From the NCBI RefSeq assembly GCF_026213295.1, contig NC_079427.1, positions 2,983,719 through 3,047,718 of the forward strand: DNA of 64,000 nucleotides, written 5' to 3'. Positions within the stretch are counted from its first letter, which is position 1; the number at the start of each line of letters is the position of its first letter. The notes under the pieces were generated by a model. That model saw only the letters and a list, made by a program, of their open reading frames with translations. It was not told where the DNA came from and ran no database searches. Both the position numbers and the translations under genes were made by a program. Source of the stretch: Gadus chalcogrammus. Its lineage: Eukaryota > Chordata > Actinopteri > Gadiformes > Gadidae. Positions 37,475 to 64,000 of the stretch are shown in pieces.

Positions 37475-38274
37475 CTATGAATGCCATTTTTAAAGAAATC
37501 GTCACTGCTGACTTTGTTTTGATAAGACATTACATTTATTTAGCTGACAAATTGTTGATATCATGTTTAGTTTATGTCCTCCTTCCTGTGCTAGTACATG
37601 TGTACTAAGCTGTACCTCCCATATTCAGGTATAGATAGGAATTTTCATTTTGTTGGTCTCGGAACTGATCACGGAAATATTTACAGTTCCCCCGAGAGGC
37701 AGCTTGAGTGTGGATTTTACAGCTTTTTATGGTGTTTCTAATATTTCAGAGGAGATCTGGTTTTGTAGTTCTCGTGTCTCTGTGTTGTAGTTTAGTCTTT
37801 GTTTTGGTAGTTAGACGTTATCTCTGTGTCCGACAGCGTCATTTGGCCAGCGTGGAGAAATACCCATTGTCCCAATATTGTCTCTAGGAATAATCACTCA
37901 CTCACTACATTGTTCTGACTAACCCTATTGAACATAAAGGCAAACAACAACACACGTATTGCACTAAAGTTGAACTTAATTTTGGGTTGACACGTTTTTG
38001 GTTCCATCGTAACCTACTGGATAATTGAAATCAAGTGCAATTGTATTCAAGCTAGTAACAGTTCAGAACAGATTATTCAAAAGTGTAAGCAGCCGTAAGA
38101 GCTAAGATCTTGCCGAGGCACAATTGCTCATGCAGCTTTGCTCTACCAGTGGTCAAGATGCACATACTCTCTGCCAAGGCATTTTTGAAGCATCAGCTTC
38201 AGTTGCGACCCTGTGCTGTGTGATCAGCCCCTTCCACGAGAATTGAAAATATGGACTGATTTATTCAATTCTGT

Positions 38275-38480
38275 ATTTTTACATTAAATGTATTTAGCTG
38301 ACACTTAAGTGCAAAGCGACTTACAGTAATTGCATTCCACAATGGAAGATACAACCCAAAAAGAGCAAGAATCGTGCAAGCACATGAAATGCTTTCAATA
38401 AGGCAGCTCCTTTAAGCGCTACATTATAGAAACAAGAGATAAAGAAGAGAGATGAGTTTTCAGTCTGCAATCTTTTCCCA
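38275..38480 (-). repeat. SINE in reverse orientation
   Basis: The block starts 'acattaaatgtatttagctg' then 'acttaagtgcaaagcgact', the reverse complement of the fish SINE tail, and ends around 'gatgagttttcagtctgc', the usual inner part of such elements. Confidence 0.6.
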
Positions 38481-38791
38481 AATGTCTTGACCTTAAAGTA
38501 ATTATTGATGTCATGTTCAGAATAGGTCCTCCATCCTCTGATAGTGCTAAGCTGTTCCCCTCAGGTACCTATAGGCAGTAGGTATAGATGGTTGTGATCA
38601 GAGTTTCTGAACAAGTTGACATTGTGCCAAAGAAAGATAATTATCCTTTTTAACAATCCACTACGACTAGCACAATCTTTTCTACAGGTTCCCCAAGAGG
38701 CTAATGGTACTGTGTCAGTTCATTGTTTTTATATATTATGTTAACTTTCTGATCCCGAGCCAGGAAGGTTCAGACGTCTGTTTGGGGAAAA

Positions 38792-38797
38792 AATAAA
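38792..38797 (+). promoter_or_regulatory. Poly(A) signal AATAAA of gene B
   Basis: Conserved with the AATAAA at 1445 in the upstream paralogue. It would give a long 3' UTR of about 1.3 kb. Confidence 0.5.
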
Positions 38798-39271
38798 AGT
38801 GGTTTGTGGGAAAGGCTGCCTTCTTGCTTTATTGTCCAACATATTTCTGTACTAGTCATGCCAACATATTCAATATCAATTAAAACATTAATGAAATTAA
38901 TATAATTCAACAGCATTCAATAGATAATGGAATACATTAGTGTAAAGCTATTAGTCCCATTCAGCTCAATGATTAGTAATTATTATATTGACATGGGAAG
39001 AAAATTGCGTTCCAAGGAAAAATGACCTTTATTTGTAAACTGTCCTATAGTTTTACATCTACAGATTTAACCAGAATTCTTACAATTCCTGGAGAAATGG
39101 TACTTGCAATGCCACAACATGCTTCTGTGTGTGTACATCTGTGTATTTGATTGTGTATGGGTGTGTATGTTTACGTATGCGTCTGCAGCTAATTGTATCC
39201 TGGATCGGGTTCTGACAAGGCCATCGTGGAATCCTGAAGGTCTTCAAATCAGGTGATCTCATACTTGCTCA

Positions 39272-39500
39272 TAAGATGTCCCGATACCACTTTTTCACTT
39301 CCGATACCGATACCGCATCTTTTGCTAGCAGGCGATACCGATATCAATCCGATTATTTACGTCTTGAAAAGGCAGCTTTTCTTCCATCGATTCCCGTCGA
39401 GTGTGGTTGCCAAGATAATGAGTGGAAGGATATGGGAATAACGTTACTGGTTTTCAATACATTGGAGTTACATATTCATTCAATATGATGTATTCCTAGT
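39272..39500. mobile_element. hAT-type MITE fragment
   Basis: It contains 'gatgtcccgataccacttt' and 'ccgataccgataccg', a common teleost repeat. The right end was not found. Confidence 0.5.
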
Positions 39501-39985
39501 CTTTATCCTACCCTGATATTACTATATAGCACTGCCAAATCCTTATTTTTTTTCAACGACTTGATTAGTCCAAGTTGCTATGTCAAGTCAGCTACCTAAC
39601 TAACCGGCCTGCAAAACTCACCATCACCCTGTATGTCTTCTCATTCAAGCTAGCTCTCACAAACACCACAGTCCAGTACACGGCCGGACATGTACTGGTC
39701 TTCACCCCTTTGGACATGACGCTCTGTCCTCATCTCTAAAAACCCGCGTCATGTCAGAAAGGGACGTCACGATCGCTCTGTGGCAAACGACCGAGTTCAG
39801 CCGCATAAACCCACGGCTTGACTTCCGCGCCGGCAGTAAACGTTTCCATGGTACCAGCAAGCTCAACCAATCAAAGACGAGGCGACACATTTTAGGATTG
39901 TGGGTAGTGTAGTGCTTTTAAAGGACATCATTCTCGAATAAGATTTTAACGTGTGGCTTCTACAGGACAGGAGCATATACCAGTT
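39501..39985. other. Intergenic between genes B and C
   Basis: No gene seen. The block homologous to the gene B 5' region begins at about 39990. Confidence 0.4.
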
Positions 39986-40263
39986 CGTTTCATTATCTCT
40001 TGGCTCGTGGTAAGTATACCTTGGATGATAACTATATTTAAAACCAAACCTCTTTGAGATATTTTAAAGTGATTTTCCCATCCGAAACCGAAACCAACCT
40101 GTTGTTCCAGGTGTACATACACGAAACACGTCATGGTACAACAATCGAAACCAATAAAAAAAGAGCGCAAATTATAGGAAGTAGTCTGTGAAAACCAAAG
40201 TAGATTCTTGTTGGTCGATATTGTATCTTAAAGAAGCCACATAGCCCATGCTGACCACAAACG

Positions 40264-58788
<18,525 letters not shown>

Positions 58789-60230
58789 TAACTATGAATT
58801 TCCTTTTTAAAGTCACGACCGACTTCGTCAACTTTGACAAGACGTTACATTTATTCAGCTGACATATTGTAATATGTCCTCCTTCCTGTGCTAGTACATT
58901 TGTACTAAGCTGTACCTCCTATATCCAGGTATAGATAGGAATTTTGAAATATCATTTTTAAGTAACTATTGTGTGGTCTCGGAACTGATCACGGAAATGT
59001 TTACAGTTTCCCCAAGAGGCAGCTAAAGTCTTGTTTTTTTATGTATATTATTTTAAACGTTCAGGTGGATTCTATACGCAGCCAGATTTGCAGATCGGCT
59101 CCGGTACATGTTGGACAAAACTTGAAGAGATCCACAAATGCATAACGACGTGTTCACATGTGGTAAACTGATGTAATAGAGGGTGTGGATTTTAAGTCAC
59201 AAAACTAAAGTAAACTTTATGGATTTGTGCATCGGGATCTGTTCTGAAAGTTTGTTTGGATATCCTTTTACAAAGGAAAGGTAAACATTATTTGTGTTAT
59301 TTGGTAACAAAATGTGAATTGTCTTCTGTGGGTCACAACAAGTTACTCACTTCCTTTTACATGCATGGCGCCATCTGCAGGTGTATGCTATGACCGCATC
59401 CAGATTGGTACACATTGGACAAAACTTGATTGCAAAGCTAAAGTGAAAAATGACTATGGACACTGCCATCAGTGTGTGCTAAATGTAAATGTTATTTTCT
59501 CACTTCAGGGTAAGCTGCGATAATAAATAGACCTGACACTGTTGCACCCTTGTCAGTCTTTTTACTTGCGTCACTGTAGCATTGAGTCAAATTGTGGTGC
59601 TCCTACCTTCCCTTTTATTGGATTATTTTGTTTGTTTAAAAATACAAATTGTTGAAACAACAAAAATGACGCATGGGGGCAGAGTGAAAGTATTTCCTGG
59701 TTATGAAAATCAGAACCATGTAGGGTACATCCCCAGCACCGGAAAGGTCAATGTCCTCCTAGACCCACTGAACACCGGTCTGCACCACGCAGACACAAAC
59801 CTTGGTGCGACAAAGGCCCCAAGATGTCAGGGCGAGACGTATGCCAGCGGGCCTTGGGGAGGTCGTAGACTGTATGAAACAGACCGGATCAGGACCTTAT
59901 ACAGTCTGGTTAGCACTAGCGGATGAAAACTATTGTTGCTTCTTTGCTGGGAGAGGTCATACCTTCAGTGGGATCACAAGAACACCGTGAGAGCCTAAGA
60001 ATACTACATGACAGGTTAGGTCATCCAGGTCATCGTGTGGTTCCTCTTGACAACATTTGCAACCAGTCGCTGGGTAAGTTGTTGCATTGATTAAATAAAC
60101 GAATGATAAACTGACAGCATAACTCACAGCACAACTCCTCCGGACTGAATGCTGCGTATACACAGAAACCTTAGAAAACCTAATAAATGTAAGAAAGTAT
60201 GTTTGACCATCTTATTTTGCCCCAAACAGC
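58789..60230 (+). other. 3' flank of gene C and unassigned DNA
   Basis: Up to about 59030 it is collinear with the other 3' flanks ('cctccttcctgtgctagtac', 'gtgtggtctcggaactgatc'). Beyond that an open frame at 59666-59926 (MTHGGRVKVFPGYENQN, VGYIPSTGKVNVLLDPL) is not recognised, has no splice partner and may be a decayed element. I see no other gene. Confidence 0.4.
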
Positions 60231-60269
60231 GGTCTGAACATTCCTGGGTCAGGCTAATGTTACGGTGAA

Positions 60270-60785
60270 AACCCTGAGCTAGCCCAGGCCTTGGCGGCCG
60301 ATCGGGCTACTCTCCGTGAGCTCCTCGCCTCTGGAGGGCGTGGCGACGAACCCAGAGGGGCAGGTGCCGTGCCCCTCATCCATGTCCCGAAGACGGGGGA
60401 GGCGGACGACGCTGAGGCCTTCCTGGAGACCTTTCAGGGAGTGGCCGAGGTCTCCAGGTGGCCTGGCCAGGAGTGGGCTCACCGTCTCCTGCCTCCCCTG
60501 ACGGGGGAGGCCCAGCTCGCAGCCCACAGTCTGCCGGCCGGGGCCCAACGGGACTGCGACACCGTCGCCAGGGCCATCCGGGAACGGCTTGGCCTACATC
60601 CCGAGGAACATCGACGCCGGTTCCGGGCGTTGACGTTTGCAGAGGGGGCCTGACCCTCCGCCTATGCCCAGCAGCAGCGGGACCAAGCAAGGAGGTGGCT
60701 GGTCCCGGACCGGAACACGCCAGAGGGGGTCCGCCTGAGTCCGGTACCACCGCGACCTCGCGGAGAGCCACCTGCCATCCCCTGA
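60270..60785 (+). pseudogene. Ty3/gypsy gag remnant
   Basis: The frame VPLIHVPKTGEADDAEAFLE, TFQGVAEVSRWPGQEWAHRL, LTGEAQLAAHSLP and RLGLHPEEHRRRFRALTFAE is the retrotransposon gag/SCAN-like region common in fish gypsy elements. A TGA at 60651 interrupts AQQQRDQARRWLVPDRNTPE. No pol follows. Confidence 0.8.
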
Positions 60786-60957
60786 TGTTTGCCACTTGGG
60801 TCTTCTTGAAAGGTAATAACCTACGTCTTGGTTTTACACTTGGTTTCTTGAATTTCAAATCCTCTAGAATTTGTCACAGAAAGGAACATCAGAGTCCTAC
60901 GATGCAAACCACAAAAAGAAGACAGATGCACCCTCAAGAGAGGATGTTACACTGAGC

Positions 60958-60994
60958 TACCTAGCTAGCCCAGTCTCACTGGGCTAGCTAGGTA
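60958..60994. repeat. Perfect 16-bp inverted repeat
   Basis: TACCTAGCTAGCCCAG, spacer TCTCA, then the exact inverse. It sits at the junction with the inverted cluster fragment. Confidence 0.85.
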
Positions 60995-60997
60995 ACT

Positions 60998-61215
60998 ACG
61001 CGCTTTCTAGGCTAGCCTAGTCCAGCCTATTTTAGTCGCTCCCAGCTTAGCCTATAGCCTTTAGCCTGGTTTAGCCAAGTTTATCCCAGCTTGGTTGAGC
61101 ACAATCCTCGCTACATCCTGATGTAGAGTGAGAAAATACCCAGGAGAACGATAACTCTTACCAGAATCAGAATCTGAGGCGTCATTCTCTTCAAACAAGC
61201 GCACCGTGGGCAACA
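60998..61215 (-). pseudogene. Inverted fragment of the FIIND cluster
   Basis: On the minus strand 61100-61215 reads GAAGAGAATGACGCCTCAG then ATTCTG|GTAAGAGTT and a CTCCTGG..TCACTCTACAT stretch, a diverged copy of the Ser/Glu exon donor end and intron. 60998-61090 is the inverse of the CTAGGCTAG-rich intron of the UPA region. The two pieces are not adjacent in intact genes, so this is a rearranged relic. Confidence 0.65.
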
Positions 61216-61336
61216 GGAGCGCGGCTTGTGAGTGAGTGAGTGAGAGAAACAGGTTTTGTCATGCACTACACAGCACTCCCTGTATTTGATCATTGAGTGT
61301 TTGTGTTTAGGAAAAAATTTTATACTCCAATAAATG

Positions 61337-61374
61337 ATTGTTAACATGAATACATTTGTATTCATGTTAACAAT
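61337..61374. repeat. Perfect 17-bp palindromic hairpin
   Basis: ATTGTTAACATGAATAC, loop ATTT, then the exact inverse. Confidence 0.9.
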
Positions 61375-61604
61375 AATTGAAATTGAACAGCTGACTTCCT
61401 TTGTTTACTACTAATAAACAAAATTCCACAAATAACCCAACCGCACTCTCAACATGAACACAACTTGCTGGGTTTTCATGTAAACTTACAACCTACATTA
61501 ATATATATCATGATACATGATACTCAACGTGGAGCCTATTTTCCGATCATTTTGGGATTAATTAAATGCGGACAGCGATTCTTAAGGGCATGTTACTTAT
61601 CAAC

Positions 61605-61770
61605 TGTTTATTTTACAAGTGTTTGTGTGGTGTATCAACTCCCATTCGGCCTGGCTATAAATGCACTTTTTTTAATCTATCAATCACAACATCCATCAAT
61701 TTATCTACTTTTGCAGACAAATATTTGAATACAATAATCTGTTTCAAGTATAGTAGGAGACCTTCGTGGA
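61605..61770 (+). repeat. Inverted duplicate of 3390-3570
   Basis: Matches the minus strand of 3390-3570 over about 165 bp. Noncoding. Confidence 0.7.
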
Positions 61771-61774
61771 GATT

Positions 61775-62426
61775 CTAAGAGCATTGCTGTGATTGGTTCT
61801 ACCTCAGGTAGGTGTAGACTACCTCCCTTCCTACTGTATACCATCTCTGTTGTGCAGAACAATATGCAGGAAACGAGTTTCGACTCGATACAGGCAGACT
61901 GAACGCAGCCAGAATAGACTTGTATTCCAAACAATAGGCCTATAGATATTAAATGCACCTATATATACACAACAAACCCCATGTACAGTGTTTGTTTACA
62001 TGATGTGGGCGCATCTATCTGCGTCACACAAATAGCCGGCGCATTTACTGACGCAAATGACGTTTAGAAATGTTCAGCGTAGTGTCCGAATTGTCGTTTG
62101 TTCGTTCCGTATATATGCACTTTATCATCAACAATATATCGGGAATAGTGAGGGAACGATTTCGAACACAGCTTATGTATAGGATGTCTATGCTCACTCA
62201 GCTGTGTTCCCGGCTGTGTCCCATGTTAATGTGTCCCCAGTGCCGCTAGGTGTGTCACTGTAAAATACTTCCGGCCCTAGACCAAGTAGGGTCCGGTTGA
62301 CGAGTAGTACCACGTTTCCATGGAAACGAAGGAAGGCGTTTACCAACAGTTCAACTGCTGAATACTTACGCGACATTACTTTATAGCTTTGTGACAAAGT
62401 AAAATTGTTTCGGTAATAGTACTTCC
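61775..62426 (+). other. Upstream region of DNAAF1
   Basis: No gene seen. The last 200 bp should carry the promoter and 5' UTR of the LRR gene. No TATA box near the start. Confidence 0.45.
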
Positions 62427-64000
62427 ATGCTTAAATATTTTCCGACTATGTATCCAGGCGAGATCCATGAAAGGACGATAAACGATATGAATATAAACGG
62501 GATTGAAACGGGAGATGGCAATACATTGGACTCCTCTATTCAAAACAAACATAACGATGCAAATGATCACACAACTTCAGCCGCATCACATCTGGACGAA
62601 CAACAGAAATATACTGGACCAAGAATGACCAAGAAGTTTTTAAGGGATCACTGCAAGCAAAACAAGCTTTATGTCACACCTTACCTGAATGACACGTTGT
62701 ACTTGCATTTTAAAGGTTTTTCCACCATAGAGAATTTGGAAGAGTATACAGGACTAAAGTGCCTCTGGCTGGAGAGCAATGGACTGCGACAAATTGCGAA
62801 CCTTGAGGCACAGACTGAGCTCCGCAGCTTGTTCCTGCATCAGAACCTTATCTACAAGCTGGAAAACCTTGGATCCCTTGAGAAACTCTGCACACTCAAT
62901 GTCTCCAACAACTACATCCAGACTATAGAGAATATCGCCTGTTTGCCAGAGCTGGGCTCACTTCAGATAGCCCATAATAAGCTGGAAACGATGGGGGACA
63001 TAGAGCACCTGAGAGGGTGTCTTTCAATCAGCGTTCTGGACATGTCCCACAACTTGCTTAGTGACCCAGAGATCCTTGCTGTGCTTGAGAGCATGCCACG
63101 ATTGCATGTCTTAAACCTGATGGGGAACAATGTGGTGAAGAAAATCGAAAATTACAGAAGGACCCTGATTGTGCGTCTCAGACTGCTCACTTACCTTGAC
63201 GACCGGCCGGTGTTCCCCAAAGACAGGGCGTGTGCAGAGGCGTGGGCAGTCGGGGGACTAGACGCCGAGCGCAAAGAAAGGGAGATGTGGGAAACACGAG
63301 AGAGAAGGAAGATACAGGATAGCTTGGATGCCATCGCAACCATCCGGGACAAGGCCATTGAGAGACGTCGCCTCAGAGAGATGCAGGAGAAAGGTAAACC
63401 GTTTAAGTCTATGACAAATATTTGACACAGATGGTTAATGTCACGTGTCACTGAATCAAAATCACTGAATCTTTATTTTTACACATTCTAGGTCAGGCTG
63501 AGGGTACCCCGAAGGTGGAATCTCAGAGCTCCTGTGAGGAGCACGAGACAATAATTGCTTGCTCCTCACACGGAAAGAAGATTGAGGCCTTTGTGGAGGG
63601 CAGTCTGGAAGCCCACGAGGAATTCCTACAGAGCCAGAGAGAACCAGTCGAGCTGGCGGATGATCAAAAGTTACGCAAAGATCTTGAGGCTGAACTACCC
63701 GAAGAAGGTTTGATGATAGAAAGGCAAGAAGACGATTACTACAGCCCAAAGGAGATGAGGAACAATATTGAGGAGGAACTAGAGAGTGAGGAAAGCCCAG
63801 AGAGTTCAGAAATTGATGATGAAGAGAGAGTGAGTGAGTCAGATGAAGATGTAGAAGATGAACCCGATATTGGGATAGACGAGCCCCAGAGGACCCATTT
63901 GGAAGAAAAGCCAACAGAGCCTGGCCATGAAACGAAGGAACACTGGAGAGCGCACGGGCACTGGAAGCAGCCTGATCCTCTGGCCCCGATGGCTCCCTCT
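62427..64000 (+). CDS. dnaaf1: Dynein axonemal assembly factor 1, 5' part
   Basis: Exon 1 (62427-63393) and exon 2 (63492 to the window end, open) join in phase across GT-AG. The protein shows [40 protein letters not shown], then leucine-rich repeats with [32 protein letters not shown] and LDMSHNLL (about residues 85-245). The LRR cap is [18 protein letters not shown], and an E/R-rich coiled coil ([13 protein letters not shown]) follows. Exon 2 gives the acidic region expected after it. DNAAF1 (LRRC50) helps preassemble outer and inner dynein arms for motile cilia in the cytoplasm. ATG at 62448 has a better context (A at -3) than 62427. The whole LRR part is in one exon, unlike the many-exon mammalian gene. 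The gene continues past the window. Confidence 0.92.

Larger units (their letters stand above)
37475..38960 (+). other. 3' UTR and flank of gene B
   Basis: Collinear with the 3' flanks at the window start and after gene C. An AATAAA lies at 38792-38797 after 'cagacgtctgtttgggg'. A repeat is inserted around 38275-38480. There is no other gene. Confidence 0.6.

Overview
The window looks like nuclear DNA of a ray-finned (teleost) fish. Genes are split by GT-AG introns. The intergenic DNA holds Tc1, hAT, Harbinger-like, TTAA-class, Ty3/gypsy and L2-like LINE remnants, tRNA-derived SINEs with the usual fish tail, and very long (TG)n and (CT)n runs. There are no prokaryotic features. I cannot name the species.

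Most of the window (about 1-61 kb, plus strand) is a tandem cluster of innate-immune genes built from FIIND exons (ZU5+UPA, the module of NLRP1 and CARD8), death-domain (DD) exons and caspase-1-like CARD exons. No NACHT or LRR sensor exons are present, so the genes resemble CARD8 in layout rather than full NLRP1. Bases 1-19 and the following 3' UTR belong to an upstream paralogue. Gene A (9438-14150) is FIIND followed by a DD and a private terminal exon. Gene B (about 16263-37474) starts with a short Met-Glu exon and carries four DD exons inside a nearly perfect 4,363-bp tandem array (19512-32973). It ends in UPA-CARD; its ZU5 half and autocleavage site have been deleted at a (TG)n run. Gene C (40264-58788) is the most complete: its exons join in phase to 733 codons as DD, four repeats of an acidic linker, complete FIIND, then CARD.

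The three FIINDs differ at the self-cleavage machinery. Gene A keeps the His/Ser pair at the expected 27-residue spacing. Gene C has Leu in place of His. Gene B lacks the whole region and resembles the C-terminal fragment that cleavage would release. Both CARD exons are also preceded by their own conserved Met-Glu mini-exon, which could give CARD-only proteins. Six FIIND exons have a (TG)n run directly against their splice acceptor.

Transposons have invaded the gene C introns heavily. Many insertions have exact target-site duplications that can be read against the empty site in a paralogue. Beyond the cluster there is a short inverted copy of cluster sequence, a gypsy gag fragment, and then the unrelated 5' part of DNAAF1 (LRRC50), a cilia dynein-assembly factor, which runs off the window end.
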